NCBI RefSeq assembly: GCF_900109785.1
Contig: NZ_FOBH01000004.1
Span: 62,001-126,000, forward strand
Reading direction: 5' to 3'
DNA length: 64,000 bases
Source of the DNA: Nitrosovibrio tenuis
Lineage (GTDB): Bacteria; Pseudomonadota; Gammaproteobacteria; Burkholderiales; Nitrosomonadaceae
This document shows positions 38,211 through 49,028 of this stretch, one piece after another. The first letter of the stretch is position 1, and each line of letters starts with the position of its first letter. The notes beneath the pieces were generated by a model. That model made no database searches and had not been told where the DNA came from. It worked only from the letters and a program-made list of their open reading frames with translations. A program made the position numbers and the translations under genes.

Positions 38211-39476
38211 CTAGGGGTTGGGATAAAGTAGCGAGAGCCGATATCCGGCAGCATTCAAATTGCCGGTATCGAGGTGGAGCTTGACGTTGAATTCGCTACC
38301 CGGAGAAACGGTCTCCACCTTATTCGCCTCTTCTCCAAGATACGCGTCGGGTTTAAAGATGCGGCTCGCAAGAGGCCGATTTTGGTTATCGATGAAAGTA
38401 AGCTCAAATAAAGGAAATGCTTGAGGAGAAGACCCGTGGTTGCGCACCGTGGCATTCAGCGTTATGACGCCGGGGTGCCGGGGATCTGCGTGCATATCGG
38501 AGGATTCGATATTCAACAAGCGCGGATGCCGCGGGACGGATATCGAGCATTGCAACAGCTCGCAGTATTGTTCCAGATACGGTTTGGCCGCAGGCACAAG
38601 GGCAGCCAATTCAGCCCTGTAAAAATAGATTGTCTGTCCCGTGAACAGGATGAGCAGAAGCAGACTGGCGAAACTCCATGCAGGGGATATATCGCGCGGC
38701 GGCACCGCATCAAAAGCATAATTTTCGGGGGCAGCCTCATGCCCAACCTCCCGCCTGGTTTCCTGCTCCCCCCGCATTTCCCGCTCATGCATCTCCTCTG
38801 CGGGCTCTTCCTTCGCATGAGCCTGCGCGGCATAGGGCCCCGTCGCATGCGTTTCATTTGCACCGATTCCCGACTCATCAGCCCCGAGTTCCCGTGCCCC
38901 CGGCTCCTGGGCCTCGGGCTCCTGGGTCTTGGGCTCCTGGCCCTCTGACTCGCTGCTCTCCGGTACGTGAGGTTTTTCCGCGGCACTGGCCGTATCGGTG
39001 ACTGATCCGGTCGAGACTTGTTCCGCAGCCGCTGGTTCCGAAACCGGCTGCTCCTGAAGCAATATGTCCGTCTTTGCCGCTGCCGGCCCGCCCACTTCCG
39101 GCATCGTCGCGTCCGGTATCAGCGCTTCCGTAATTTCAGCTTCCGGAGTTGCCGTCTCCTCAGTTACAGATCTCGCGTGGGCTTCAGTCCGTGTTACTTC
39201 ATCACCAGGTGCCGGAGGTGGGCCCGCGTGACCGGATACCTCCAATGCGGGCGATTGGTCCGTAGGCCGGTCTTTGGTCTTCTCTTCAGTCGTCTCTTCA
39301 GCTTTTCCCTTGGCCAGATCAGCGGTTCCCGGCTCCTGGATGGTGGATAGTGTTGAGTACGCGTTGAATACCTGAGCACAACGTCCGCAACGCACATCGC
39401 CACCGTGCGCCTGCAAGTGCAGAGGCGTTACGCGGAAAGTGGTCGCGCAGTGGGGGCAGCGGGTGATGAACGCCAT
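38211..39476 (-). CDS. Zinc-ribbon DUF3426 membrane protein
   Basis: 421 residues. An N-terminal MJ0042-type zinc ribbon (Cys7, Cys10, Cys30, Cys33: RCPHCATTF...RCGRCAQVF), a long Glu/Ala/Pro-rich linker of about 200 residues with repeated QEP units (about 165-185), one transmembrane segment (SFASLLLLILFTGQTIYFY) and a C-terminal DUF3426 domain. Such proteins are often beside prmA in betaproteobacteria, as here. Function unknown. Confidence 0.85.
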   Translation of the reverse strand: MAFITRCPHCATTFRVTPLHLQAHGGDVRCGRCAQVFNAYSTLSTIQEPGTADLAKGKAEETTEEKTKDRPTDQSPALEVSGHAGPPPAPGDEVTRTEAHARSVTEETATPEAEITEALIPDATMPEVGGPAAAKTDILLQEQPVSEPAAAEQVSTGSVTDTASAAEKPHVPESSESEGQEPKTQEPEAQEPGARELGADESGIGANETHATGPYAAQAHAKEEPAEEMHEREMRGEQETRREVGHEAAPENYAFDAVPPRDISPAWSFASLLLLILFTGQTIYFYRAELAALVPAAKPYLEQYCELLQCSISVPRHPRLLNIESSDMHADPRHPGVITLNATVRNHGSSPQAFPLFELTFIDNQNRPLASRIFKPDAYLGEEANKVETVSPGSEFNVKLHLDTGNLNAAGYRLSLLYPNP

Positions 39477-39502
39477 GGCCGAAATTTATGGAAAATTGAG
39501 TT

Positions 39503-40414
39503 TCAGTTCTTCGTTCCCGTCAGTAACACCCACCCCGCCTGCTCCTGCGCAACATACATATCAAAGCAAGGACGGTAAGCCTGCATCACGTCTTCCGCCT
39601 GTTCCGCGAGAATACCCGACAGGGCGATACGTCCCCCGGGGCGGGTAGCACCCGTTAAAATCGGGGCCAGCATGATTAGCGGGTTTGCCAGGATGTTGGC
39701 GATAACTATATCTGCCCAGGCTTTTTGCCGGGTACCTGCCTGAGCCGCAGAATGAGCCAATGAGAACTCTACATTCATTTCGCAGTGATTGAGCATCGCG
39801 TTGCTGCGGCTTGCCGCAACCGCCTGGGGATCGATATCTACACCGACCACGCGGCGAGCGCCCAGCTTTGAGGCGGCGATGGCAAGTATGCCGGAACCAC
39901 AACCATAATCCAGAACATCTTCGCCCGCTTGAAGGTTTGAGTCAAGCCAGGCGAGACACAACTGGGTGGAAGGATGGCTGCCCGTGCCGAACGCCAATCC
40001 GGGATCGAGTATCAGATTGATCGCGGCCGGATCAGGCACAGCATGCCAGCTCGGAACAATCCACAGCCGTGATGATATCCTGATCGGATCGAATTGCGAT
40101 TGAGTGAGACGAACCCAGTCCTGCTCTTCCACATGCGTGATGCGGTAGCTGGGCAGACTGGAAAGCCGGGCAGTTTTCGCCACAGCCTGCACAATGGACA
40201 GTATGTCCACGTCTGCTTCAAACAAGGCAGTGACTTCCGAAGCAGACCAGATTTCACCTCGGGCCTCGCCCGGTTCGTCAAATAACGGCTGCTCTCGTTC
40301 GGTGCCCGCAGCCGCATCGTGAGTATCCGTTGACAATGCGCCCAGTTCGAGCAGGGCGTCGCTCAGAACATCGGCATGAACATCGTCGGTATCAATGGCA
40401 AGCGAAATCCACAT
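39503..40414 (-). CDS. prmA: Ribosomal protein L11 methyltransferase PrmA
   Basis: Trimethylates L11. 303 residues; the N-terminal substrate-recognition domain is followed by the SAM-binding motif [20 protein letters not shown] and the [17 protein letters not shown] motif of the family. AccC-prmA order is common in this group. Confidence 0.95.
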   Translation of the reverse strand: MWISLAIDTDDVHADVLSDALLELGALSTDTHDAAAGTEREQPLFDEPGEARGEIWSASEVTALFEADVDILSIVQAVAKTARLSSLPSYRITHVEEQDWVRLTQSQFDPIRISSRLWIVPSWHAVPDPAAINLILDPGLAFGTGSHPSTQLCLAWLDSNLQAGEDVLDYGCGSGILAIAASKLGARRVVGVDIDPQAVAASRSNAMLNHCEMNVEFSLAHSAAQAGTRQKAWADIVIANILANPLIMLAPILTGATRPGGRIALSGILAEQAEDVMQAYRPCFDMYVAQEQAGWVLLTGTKN

Positions 40415-40467
40415 TTCGAGGTGATCTCCCGCTCGTGGACAGCTATTCGAAAATGCTTAATTGTTTA

Positions 40468-40523
40468 AGGAACCTCTGAATCGGTTCCACGCAGGCGCGA
40501 GGAGGATTTATTCAGAGGATCCT
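40468..40523. repeat. 56-bp inverted-repeat element between accC and prmA
   Basis: AGGAACCTCTGAAT and, 28 bp later, ATTCAGAGGATCCT form 14-bp inverted ends with one mismatch. A related segment lies at 25827-25850 at the start of rsmD. Possibly a miniature transposable element. Confidence 0.5.
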
Positions 40524-40577
40524 CAATATTCAGCAGCGTGTGGTTTTACCATGATGCACCATGGTTCACGGTGCGTG

Positions 40578-41930
40578 TCAGCCCGGTTTATTGTAATTCG
40601 CGAGCTTTTGCTCCAGAAAATGGATGCCGATGGGGCCGTTGAGGAAAGCTGCATCGGATAAGAGATCCAGGTGTAACGGAATGTTGGTGCTTATTCCCCC
40701 GACAACCATCTCCGACAGGGCAATGCGCATCCGGGCAATTGCCTGATCACGATTATCGCCATAAGCGATGACCTTGCCGATCAGGGAATCGTAGTAGGGC
40801 GGCACCATATAGTTATTATAAACATGCGAGTCTACGCGAATGCCAGGCCCGCCCGGCGTGTGATATTGTGTAATGCGGCCGGCGGATGGCGTGAGCTTGT
40901 AAGGGTCCTCAGCATTGATGCGGCATTCGATGGCATGCCCTCTCAACACGACGTCTCTTTGACGAATGCTAAGTTTTTCGCCCGCCGCAACGCGAATCTG
41001 CGCTTGCACCAGATCAATTCCGCTGATCGCCTCGGTAACGGGATGTTCCACCTGGAGACGCGTGTTCATTTCGATGAAATAGAACTCGTTTCTCTCAAAC
41101 AAAAACTCAAACGTTCCGACGCCACGATAACCGATGCGCCGGCATGCATCGGCACAGCGTGTGCCTATTCTGTCGCGCAACCGGGGCGGAATGCCCAAAG
41201 CGGGTGCCTCCTCGAGAATTTTCTGATGGCGGCGCTGCATGGAACATTCCCGCTCGCCGATATAGATGGCATTCCGGTGTTCGTCAGCCAGAACCTGGAA
41301 TTCGATGTGGCGCGGGTTTTCAAGGTATTTCTCCGCATAAACCGTCGGGTTGCCGAAAGCGGCTTGCGCTTCATTGCGCGTGATTACCAGCGCGTTCGAC
41401 AACGCGGCCTCGGTATGAACGACGCGCATCCCGCGTCCGCCGCCACCCGCTGCAGCTTTGATGATGATCGGATAGCCGATGGCGCGTACGATTGCCCTGA
41501 CTTCTTCATGGCAATCAGGCAGGGCTCCGGAACCAGGAACGCAGGGTACGCCAGCTTTTCTCATGGCGTTCTTGGCGCTCACCTTGTCGCCCATTATACG
41601 AATTGTCTCGGGGCGCGGCCCTATGAAGACAAAGCCGCTTTTTTCCACGCGTTCGGCAAAGTCGGCATTTTCCGCGAGAAATCCGTAGCCCGGATGGATA
41701 GCTTCAGCATCGGTCACCTCTGCTGCGCTGATAATCGCGGGTATGTTGAGATAACTTTGGGCAGAGGGTGCCGGTCCGATACATACGGACTCATCGGCCA
41801 ACTTTACGTATTTTGCGTCGGCATCCGCCTGGGAATGCACGGCCACTGTTTTAATGCCCATCTCGCGGCACGCGCGCTGTATGCGCAGCGCAATCTCGCC
41901 GCGATTGGCTATTAGTATTTTTTCAAACAT
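40578..41930 (-). CDS. accC: Acetyl-CoA carboxylase biotin carboxylase subunit AccC
   Basis: ATP-grasp enzyme that carboxylates the biotin on AccB, the first step of fatty-acid synthesis. 450 residues: [17 protein letters not shown], glycine-rich loop [10 protein letters not shown], and [16 protein letters not shown] are all conserved. It lies 66 nt downstream of accB. Confidence 0.97.
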   Translation of the reverse strand: MFEKILIANRGEIALRIQRACREMGIKTVAVHSQADADAKYVKLADESVCIGPAPSAQSYLNIPAIISAAEVTDAEAIHPGYGFLAENADFAERVEKSGFVFIGPRPETIRIMGDKVSAKNAMRKAGVPCVPGSGALPDCHEEVRAIVRAIGYPIIIKAAAGGGGRGMRVVHTEAALSNALVITRNEAQAAFGNPTVYAEKYLENPRHIEFQVLADEHRNAIYIGERECSMQRRHQKILEEAPALGIPPRLRDRIGTRCADACRRIGYRGVGTFEFLFERNEFYFIEMNTRLQVEHPVTEAISGIDLVQAQIRVAAGEKLSIRQRDVVLRGHAIECRINAEDPYKLTPSAGRITQYHTPGGPGIRVDSHVYNNYMVPPYYDSLIGKVIAYGDNRDQAIARMRIALSEMVVGGISTNIPLHLDLLSDAAFLNGPIGIHFLEQKLANYNKPG

Positions 41931-41996
41931 GTTACCGGGAGTATTTTATTGAGGGTCGAACTGTTGACTAAACTTATATGCTCTACCAGGAAACGG

Positions 41997-42473
41997 TTAT
42001 TGGGATGGCTCGATTACAAATAACGGCTCGCCGTACTCGACTGGCTGACCGTTTTCAACCAAAACCGCTTTAACCACACCGCTCGCATCCGACTCGATCT
42101 CGTTGAGCAGCTTCATCGCCTCGATGATGCACAGAGTTTCGCCTTCTTTTACCGTCTGCCCCACTTCCACAAACGCATTGGCGCCCGGAGCGGAGCTGCG
42201 ATAGAAAGTACCAACCATCGGCGATTTCACCACATGGCCTTCAGGCAATTTTTCGGCTGGCGCAGGGCTTGCGGCGGACGCTGCCACAGTTCCCGAAACA
42301 GCGGGCTGTAGCGTCGGCTGCGAGCCCGATGTTCCTGCCGTGGTGACTTGGCTCTGCGTGGAAGATACGGACTTGCTGATGCGGACCTTTTCCTCCCCTT
42401 CGGTAATCTCCAATTCGGCGATTCCCGATTCCTCAACTAGATCGATTAATTTTTTTAGCTTTCTCAGATCCAT
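41997..42473 (-). CDS. accB: Biotin carboxyl carrier protein AccB
   Basis: From ATG 42473, with AGGAGG 5 nt upstream, 158 residues (the open frame to 42512 adds 13 non-conserved codons). An N-terminal helical part, a Ser/Ala/Pro linker and a C-terminal biotinyl domain with EAMKLLNEI, where Lys121 carries biotin. First in accB-accC, 47 nt after aroQ. Confidence 0.96.
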   Translation of the reverse strand: MDLRKLKKLIDLVEESGIAELEITEGEEKVRISKSVSSTQSQVTTAGTSGSQPTLQPAVSGTVAASAASPAPAEKLPEGHVVKSPMVGTFYRSSAPGANAFVEVGQTVKEGETLCIIEAMKLLNEIESDASGVVKAVLVENGQPVEYGEPLFVIEPSQ

Positions 42474-42520
42474 AATAACCTCCTGGGGCAGAACCCCACT
42501 ATCGGATAACAACCGAGGAA

Positions 42521-42976
42521 TTACCGGCTCGTCAGGGCATACTGCAACGCCAGCTCATAGCCTTTCGCTCCCAAACCGCTGATTACACCTCGCGCCAGAT
42601 CGGAAAAATAGGATTTGCTGCGAAACGGTTCCCTGGAAAAAATGTTGGAAAGATGAACCTCTATGAAAGGCAATTCGACAGCGGCAAAGGCATCTCGGAG
42701 AGCGATGCTGGTATGAGTATAGGCCGCCGGATTGATGATAATGAAATCCACGCCATCCCGAACCGCCTGTTGAACCCGATCAATCAATTCCGCCTCGGCA
42801 TTACTTTGGAAAGCCGTTAATTTTATACCAGCCTCGGCGGCCAAGTTCGCCAAATTTCCGTTAATTTCCTCTAACGTCACACTTCCATAAACCCCGGGTT
42901 CGCGCTTACCCAAGAGATTCAGGTTGGGCCCATGCAGGACCAGCACATGTTTTACTGTAGAATTCGTATTTTTCAT
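42521..42976 (-). CDS. aroQ: Type II 3-dehydroquinate dehydratase AroQ
   Basis: Third step of the shikimate pathway. From ATG 42976 (a TTG three codons upstream is open) 151 residues: [20 protein letters not shown] with the catalytic Arg and Tyr, [16 protein letters not shown], and [12 protein letters not shown] with the catalytic His. aroQ-accB-accC is a standard proteobacterial operon. Confidence 0.96.
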   Translation of the reverse strand: MKNTNSTVKHVLVLHGPNLNLLGKREPGVYGSVTLEEINGNLANLAAEAGIKLTAFQSNAEAELIDRVQQAVRDGVDFIIINPAAYTHTSIALRDAFAAVELPFIEVHLSNIFSREPFRSKSYFSDLARGVISGLGAKGYELALQYALTSR

Positions 42977-43241
42977 GGGTGCCAAGTGTGACTCAACAAC
43001 GAAAAATTGTCCAGTGTTCGCGCACGTTCACCGAAAATCAGGGAAAATCATCCATAAAACGCGTTCCAGTTGGCTGAAACGCTGTTTCTGGGAAAAACCA
43101 GGATTAACGCCACCGTTCAGCTGAATTTCCTGATTAGGTACGGATTGGCGGAGATCGCGAGGATATATGGATTACGCAATTGGGACCCGCCGAGATGCCA
43201 GATTTCCTCGTTATGACGAATTTTAGTCTTTTAGCTCCCGT

Positions 43242-43270
43242 TTGCCGGTCTATCCGCAAACCTCTATAAT
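43242..43270 (+). promoter_or_regulatory. Sigma-70 promoter of tRNA-Thr
   Basis: TTGCCG at 43242-43247 and a perfect TATAAT at 43265-43270 are separated by 17 bp, 22 bp before the tRNA. The rest of the 42977-43292 gap shows no gene. Confidence 0.65.
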
Positions 43271-43292
43271 TGGGAGCGCCGGTTCTTGTCGG

Positions 43293-43369
<77 letters not shown>

Positions 43370-43415
43370 CATTATCAGTGGCTTGTAAATGCTGCTCGAA
43401 GCGGTCGCCAAATAA

Positions 43416-43433
43416 TGTAGACGTGGTGTAGAC
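43416..43433 (+). repeat. Arm-type integrase site, left end of element B
   Basis: TGTAGACGTGGTGTAGAC, two TGTAGAC boxes 11 bp apart, 46 bp inside attL; matches 52472-52489 at the other end. The stretch 43434-43730 has no supported gene. Confidence 0.6.
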
Positions 43434-43730
43434 GATAGACGCTGGACTCGCTTTCAAATTTATTACTTTAGCCGTCTGAACTCGTCGAAACTTAGGTATT
43501 TCATGCGCCTCATAAGCCACGCTGGTATTAGCTTATGGGCAGAGGAAGGGCCACGGAATTGAAAGTAAAACTCACTCTCGATAAGTTCTTAGAGAGTAAT
43601 CCTGTCAGGGCCTATAAGGTAGCCAAGGGAAAACTACTCAAGAATTAAAAAGGAAGTATTTCTTTATCAATGTAAGCAATTCTTTCTACCGCGATCTATT
43701 TCAATTTTCATGCGTCAAACGAAGAATTTG

Positions 43731-45011
43731 CTAACGTAACTGAAAAATATCAGAAGAACCCGAAGAATCTTGAAGACCCGATAGGGGGTTAGGAAAAGCA
43801 GGTCCTTCAAATAACATCGTCAGCAAAACGGCGGCAATAGGTGGCGCTACCGCATTGCCGATCATCTCGCGGAGAGCGGTAAGTTTCTTAATGGGAGCGA
43901 ACTTGAAGTAATCCGGAAAGCCTTGAATCCTTGCTGCCTCATGAGGGGTAATCATACGGCGCTGAGTTGGATGAACAAAACGACCTTGGCCCATAGAGCC
44001 AAACCCGCTGGTGATAGTTTGCGCGGGCAAGTCGGCTTGCAACCTTCCATACATGGACCGATAGGAATGTTGCTTTTCCCTGTGACAGGGTGGTCTTAAG
44101 TGGTTCGGCAAATCGAAGCGATTTGAAGCAAAAAGAAACATAATTCGTTGTTGGTTGCGGAGAGAGATTTTTGAACGCCTGCTGGAGAAATGAGCCAAAT
44201 CCTCGGATTCAGTTTCTAAATCACCAATAAAATCCCAAAGACGAATATTGTTCGGTCGTCGCGGAATTTTAGCAAAGAGTTGACCAAGCTCCTCTCCTGT
44301 ATGCATACGCGAAGCGATCAAAAAATGTCTTTTGCGCGTCTGGGGCAATCCAAAATCCTGTGCATCAGCGAGGAATTGAACAACAGAGTAACCTCCCGCA
44401 CTTAATGCCTCTAATGCAGCTGTCACAACTTGGCTAGTCGCGTGGATAACACTAGGGACATTTTCCACTACTATAACCTTTGCTTTTGTCTGTAGCCCAA
44501 AGGCCACGGGAACTGTATATAGCATGTTCCGCGGATCGTCCCTGCGGCTAGAGTTATTAAGATCGGAATGCCCCTGACAGGGCGGACCTGCTACCACTAC
44601 GTCTACCAACCCAGCGGCGTCGGCTAGCTTCAGCCCTAAGTTGGACAAATATAACGATTCGGGCCCCTTAACTATTAGCGACAAGTCTAACGTCGAGATA
44701 GTATCGAGCACCGAATGAAAGTTCGTTTGATAAACATCGTTGGCATCCGACCAAACATCTGCTGCTAATACAACTCTCAACTTCCGATCGAGCTGTAGAC
44801 AGGCGATTAGCGCGCCCAGCGTGAGGCCTCCGCAACCCGCGAATAGATCAACCACTCTTAACTCGGGAGCAGCCGTATTCAGCTTGGGCCAGTCCACTTT
44901 TCGGCATTCTATAGACCAATACCTTGAAGCCAACGTCTGCATCGCTTTGGCTTGTTGCTTCTCAATATCATGAAAAGTTAACTTATGTGATAACAAGATA
45001 CTTGAGGTCAC
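43731..45011 (-). CDS. DNA cytosine-C5 methyltransferase (element B defence operon)
   Basis: 426 residues. Motifs: I DLFAGCGGLTLG (55-66), IV AGPPCQGHSD with nucleophile Cys145, VI ENV (183-185), VIII QTRKR (224-228) and X GNAVAPP near the C-terminus. The region between VIII and X should hold the target-recognition part. It is the third gene of a DUF262-HEPN-methyltransferase operon and overlaps the HEPN stop by 4 nt. No conventional restriction endonuclease is adjacent, so the partners probably supply interference. Confidence 0.93.
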   Translation of the reverse strand: MTSSILLSHKLTFHDIEKQQAKAMQTLASRYWSIECRKVDWPKLNTAAPELRVVDLFAGCGGLTLGALIACLQLDRKLRVVLAADVWSDANDVYQTNFHSVLDTISTLDLSLIVKGPESLYLSNLGLKLADAAGLVDVVVAGPPCQGHSDLNNSSRRDDPRNMLYTVPVAFGLQTKAKVIVVENVPSVIHATSQVVTAALEALSAGGYSVVQFLADAQDFGLPQTRKRHFLIASRMHTGEELGQLFAKIPRRPNNIRLWDFIGDLETESEDLAHFSSRRSKISLRNQQRIMFLFASNRFDLPNHLRPPCHREKQHSYRSMYGRLQADLPAQTITSGFGSMGQGRFVHPTQRRMITPHEAARIQGFPDYFKFAPIKKLTALREMIGNAVAPPIAAVLLTMLFEGPAFPNPLSGLQDSSGSSDIFQLR

Positions 45012-45622
45012 TTGTAAGCCTTTAAGTTAAGAAAACCCTCAAAATCATAAATTACACGCTTTAACACGGCACTCGTCTTGTCGTGAAAGCTGCGTAATTG
45101 CTTTGCCGAATAATGTTTTCCGCAATCTGAAAAAGATTTAATTCCATGTGCAAGCTCGTTTCGTTCATGTTTTACTGTTTGTAAAACCGTTTCCTGGTAC
45201 TTATGAGTGCTCCGGACACCGAGGTGCTTAAGCGTCTCTTTAATCGTTTTGCAGTCTAAATTTCCAGAAAATACATCGGACCTATCAAAGCATGCCACTG
45301 CTAACCCCATTGCGGATGTTTGCATCTTTTCTACTAAGCTACTCGGTTTCCGCTTCTTACTATACCCAAGCACAAGTGTCTTCATCGTGGCGTTTAGCGA
45401 ATCGAATTCAACGTTATTCGAATGAAGATGATCAAAAACATCCTGAAGCAAATTTGTCATAGTCGATTCGATACAGTTGTAAATCATCAGTAAAGCCGAA
45501 GATTTCATAGTATTCATTATGCCGATGGGGAATCCGGTTTCCAACTCAAGAGTTTCGAGATGCAAAAGATACTCTTTAATTTCGCTCTCTCTTTTTTCAA
45601 ATTCGGCCTGAGCATTAAGCAT
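45008..45622 (-). CDS. HEPN-domain protein, probable RNase effector
   Basis: 204 residues, all helical. The C-terminal half has KHERNELAHGIKSFSDCG, the Rx4-6H motif (Arg154, Asn155, His159) that forms the active site of HEPN RNases. It resembles, from memory, the MAE_28990/MAE_18760-type HEPN family, often next to DUF262 and methylase genes. ATG shares one base with the DUF262 stop (TAATG) and its end overlaps the methylase start, so the three proteins should be made together. RNase activity is inferred. Confidence 0.78.
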   Translation of the reverse strand: MLNAQAEFEKRESEIKEYLLHLETLELETGFPIGIMNTMKSSALLMIYNCIESTMTNLLQDVFDHLHSNNVEFDSLNATMKTLVLGYSKKRKPSSLVEKMQTSAMGLAVACFDRSDVFSGNLDCKTIKETLKHLGVRSTHKYQETVLQTVKHERNELAHGIKSFSDCGKHYSAKQLRSFHDKTSAVLKRVIYDFEGFLNLKAYK

Positions 45623-46728
45623 TAGGCCTCCAGTAAACGGTCTCTGACATATTCGATTCGGCCCTTAAGTCTCGGTAAGGAATTGCTTGCGTCAGAGACA
45701 ACCTGGGCGCGGAATTCGTCCGAGTCGATCCATCTCTCAATAGAGTCTTTACTTGGGTTTAAATCGGGATTTATGCGTTGCGCAAGAGTAATTCCGCAGG
45801 CTAAGGCTTCAAAACGAACACGCGCTACACTAGAAGAATCTTTGCTTTTTCTAAAACCATAGGGGAAGTGGCTGTAAGCGAACTGGATCATCTTTAAGAA
45901 CTGCGAAAGCATCCTATCTCTTTCAAACTCTTGTTGGTGAGTCTTCAGATAATTGTCTAGAAAGTTTCGCACGTCATGTCGAAAACTCTGATAGGTATCG
46001 CTGTATGAAAAATATCTCAGCACAAGCTCTTCCGCCTCTTCCCTGCGCTGCCTTGAGTTAGAGATAGGACAAACGGTCTTAAACGCTGGGAGCGACGCAC
46101 ATTCCCGAATAAAATCATAAAAAGGCCCCGTGTAGATCCCTTTACGCTTTTCCATAGCCCGCAGCTCATCACTGCCGGTATTTATGCGCTCGAATATATC
46201 TCGCCGAATCTGTTCTGTTGCCCTGTCTGATAATTCGATAACGCGAATTCCTTGTCGTTTTATCTTACGTTGCCGCGAAACCTCAAGGTCGGAAAAGCGA
46301 AACCCATTAAGTTTCTCAAGCTTGTTCAATCCTGTTAGGCGCAAATCATCCTGTAGAAAGGCTGCGAGCGTTCTGATACGTTGTGAGCCGTCCACTATTT
46401 CTGCTCGACCCTCATCACTCAGTATGTCTTTCGGCAGCGTTGCAATAAAGATATAAGGAATAGGCAACTCAAGAATAATGGACTCGATAAATTTGCTCTT
46501 TCGATCATCGGTCCATACAAACGCACGCTGGTAGGTTGGAATAAAGATTTCGTTCTCATCCTCTTCTTTACCCTCCATGTACTTGTCCACGATTACTTCG
46601 ATCGTGAATTCCTTTGTTGAATAATCAACGTTGTGCTTCAACTCACGGATTTGTACTTCTGCAGCAAAACGCTCCTCTGTGGTGATCTCCTTTTGGCTAA
46701 TCTTCTTTTGTCGCACCGCGCTATTCAT
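45622..46728 (-). CDS. DUF262 (GmrS/SspE/BrxU-type) protein
   Basis: 368 residues with a DUF262 ParB-like domain: IPTYQRAFVW (63-72), IVDGSQR (111-117, Ser where most have Gln) and FERINTGSDEL (179-189). DUF262 domains hydrolyse nucleotides and drive modification-dependent defence proteins such as GmrSD, BrxU and SspE. No C-terminal HNH (DUF1524) domain is visible, so it probably needs a partner effector, the HEPN protein being the obvious candidate. First gene of the operon; the 296-bp gap to the replication gene (46729-47024) should hold the promoter. Confidence 0.87.
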   Translation of the reverse strand: MNSAVRQKKISQKEITTEERFAAEVQIRELKHNVDYSTKEFTIEVIVDKYMEGKEEDENEIFIPTYQRAFVWTDDRKSKFIESIILELPIPYIFIATLPKDILSDEGRAEIVDGSQRIRTLAAFLQDDLRLTGLNKLEKLNGFRFSDLEVSRQRKIKRQGIRVIELSDRATEQIRRDIFERINTGSDELRAMEKRKGIYTGPFYDFIRECASLPAFKTVCPISNSRQRREEAEELVLRYFSYSDTYQSFRHDVRNFLDNYLKTHQQEFERDRMLSQFLKMIQFAYSHFPYGFRKSKDSSSVARVRFEALACGITLAQRINPDLNPSKDSIERWIDSDEFRAQVVSDASNSLPRLKGRIEYVRDRLLEA

Positions 46729-47024
46729 AAATCTCCTTACTAAGGTTCCATCGTTAAGCTTGTATTATCTTCTGGTCACGCACTCAGGCGCCCGCTGATA
46801 ATCCTCCGCCATCAAATCTCGGTGTTTGTTAGGCTTAGCGGTCCAAGCAGGGGACAATTCGAAATCTTTTTTGAAATTATCCCATTTCCTTAGAGCAAAC
46901 TGTCTCAAAATTAAATGTCCGTCAGCAATTAAGTCACCATCGCCTCGGCTGTTCGCGGACTATATTGACCGTATCGCACATATTAGACGGAACCATACGT
47001 TTGCCCCAGCCTCTTGCCGTACAG

Positions 47025-49028
47025 TTATTGACAGTACTCCAAGGGTTCAGGCTTAGCCGGATGTAGCGGAATTATTGCAGCGCTTATATCCGCAAGCTCC
47101 GAAAGCTCAGCCGATTTTTCTTGCTTACTCCCATCGCATTTGCGCCTGATAGTCCATTGGTGAATCCGGGTAGGGAATATGGCGCTTGCCCAAGCTATCC
47201 CAATGATTTCCTCGCCCTTGGGCTCCCTGTAACGGTTGGGCTCGTCATTCCATTGCTTAGCCAGTGATATCGGGAAATCCTTGCGTTTCGCTTGCGGTCC
47301 GCCCATCAGCATCACATATCGGTCCCATTCGCCTTTATCCGCCGCTTCCCTAAGCTCTTTCAGTTCTCCGGTTACTCCCATCTCACCCATACGGCGTAGC
47401 TCCCGCCATACCGTTACAGGCGGTCCACCAATCTGCTGGAATTGCCGTATGCCCCAAGTACTGGCCCACACTCTTACACGCTCGGCTGCGGTTTCGGGGT
47501 TTCCGCCATCAATATCGCTATCCAAGCCAAACCCATCGATATTTTTGGAAATGTATTTGGCGATATAACCAGCCGCACTCCCCTTTGTTCTGTCTATGCG
47601 TTCTTCCTTATAACGATGCTCTGCTGCGCCGCGCTCGTCGCCATCCTCGCGCATCGCGTAGTCACGGATAATGCTGCCAACCTTTTCGATGTTTTCCTTC
47701 GGCATGAACAGTAACAAGTGCCAATGCGGTGTGCCGTCGTGTTGAGGCTCGGCAACGCGAAAACCATAAACATTTATTCCCATACGGTGCAGCTTGGCTG
47801 GTATCTGAGTCCAAAGCTTTGCCAGATAGGCTTGCGCTTCTCTTGGTGTAGTTTTGTCGTATTTTGGGTTTTCTTCGCCTGTTGCGGATAACCTCGCATG
47901 CATGCGCGAAGGGCAAGTGGCAGTGTAGAACATCGCGTCATGCCCAAGGGATTGCGCAACGGCGTCGAAACCAGCAATGCGGGTCATCAATTCAGCACGG
48001 CGTATCTTGGGGTTCGATACCGACAGCTCGGCTAATTGCTGTAAGGTGTATTCCTCGCCCAGCTCATTGGTGGCGATACAGTGTTCGAGAACCGCGTGGT
48101 TACGCCGGACCCGTCTGCGCCGCCTGTTCAGCGTTTCATCGCTGACGTATTTTCCCTTGCGTCTGTGAACCAATCCTAACCGAATCGCCGCATGCTCGAA
48201 TTTGCGTATATGAACCTTGCGCAGTGCTCGCCGCCACCAATACTCATCCGCAAGTCGGGCTAGAATTCCTGTAGGGGTAATTCCTGTATCGGTAACGGTT
48301 ACAGGAAGGGGAGAAGCGGATTTTCCTGTTACCGTTACAGGAGCTTGGCTGTCTGTAACAGATACCGTTACAGGGAAAGCAGAGGTTTTCCTTTCCACTA
48401 AAGAAACAGGCTGTCTGCCTGTATCGGCTACCATTACAGATACAGATGTAGGGAGATCAATTTCGCTATCTCTATCCGTTACTGATACGGGAAACTGCTC
48501 AGTGCTTTTTTCTCCTGTTACCGGTATCGATACCGATACCGATACCGATACAGCGGACAGAGGGTTTCTTCTTACCGCTTCCGTTACAGCTACGGACAAG
48601 GGTGTTGCTGACAGAGAAACCGTCATACCTGTTTTACCCAGTGGGGTAGCGACTCCATATTTCCTTTCTGCCAGATGGCAGAGAAATGGGGCTGCGATTG
48701 CGGGACTGCTAAACCAGCGTTGCAGGCGGAAGAATTGATCAGCTACCTTTCCGGCAAAAACATCTATTTCCTCATCCGTTGCCGAAAGGCTTAAAGGGGT
48801 GCTGACAAGCTGATCGGAAATTGCCGCAAGGTATGCCTCTGCCTTCTCTTCCCCTTGAGCCTGATACAGCCGGGCATACTCGTTTGCCATAGGCTCCGCC
48901 AGGCAGTCTGGATGTAGGCTGAGAGGGGAAGTGAAGGGTTCCTCTTCCTCTTCACCATAGAAGGCAATGTCGTCTTCCCAGTCGTACGCGTTTTCCGAAT
49001 ACGGCGTACGCCGTGCAATCGCGCTCAT
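47025..49028 (-). CDS. GpA-type HUH replication endonuclease of element B
   Basis: From ATG 49028 (overlapping the alpA stop by 4 nt, as in element A) 667 residues; the open frame to 49064 is not preferred. HUH motif [10 protein letters not shown] and tyrosine pair YIAKYISKN are present. It is near-identical to the element A protein over the catalytic part but differs in the N-terminal 35 residues, in the number of VT-type repeats (it has an extra block with [20 protein letters not shown]) and in the C-terminal tail. Confidence 0.85.
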   Translation of the reverse strand: MSAIARRTPYSENAYDWEDDIAFYGEEEEEPFTSPLSLHPDCLAEPMANEYARLYQAQGEEKAEAYLAAISDQLVSTPLSLSATDEEIDVFAGKVADQFFRLQRWFSSPAIAAPFLCHLAERKYGVATPLGKTGMTVSLSATPLSVAVTEAVRRNPLSAVSVSVSVSIPVTGEKSTEQFPVSVTDRDSEIDLPTSVSVMVADTGRQPVSLVERKTSAFPVTVSVTDSQAPVTVTGKSASPLPVTVTDTGITPTGILARLADEYWWRRALRKVHIRKFEHAAIRLGLVHRRKGKYVSDETLNRRRRRVRRNHAVLEHCIATNELGEEYTLQQLAELSVSNPKIRRAELMTRIAGFDAVAQSLGHDAMFYTATCPSRMHARLSATGEENPKYDKTTPREAQAYLAKLWTQIPAKLHRMGINVYGFRVAEPQHDGTPHWHLLLFMPKENIEKVGSIIRDYAMREDGDERGAAEHRYKEERIDRTKGSAAGYIAKYISKNIDGFGLDSDIDGGNPETAAERVRVWASTWGIRQFQQIGGPPVTVWRELRRMGEMGVTGELKELREAADKGEWDRYVMLMGGPQAKRKDFPISLAKQWNDEPNRYREPKGEEIIGIAWASAIFPTRIHQWTIRRKCDGSKQEKSAELSELADISAAIIPLHPAKPEPLEYCQ
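48265..48605. repeat. VT-coding near-palindromic repeats inside the replication gene (element B)
   Basis: Same unit family as in element A: GTATCGGTAACGGTTACAGG, TCCTGTTACCGTTACAGGA and a run of GATACCGATACCGATAC at about 48529-48550. There are more units than in element A, and all stay in frame. Confidence 0.75.

Noticed and set aside
48217-48738. 173-residue plus-strand frame in element B
   Set aside because: Antisense of the replication-gene repeat region.
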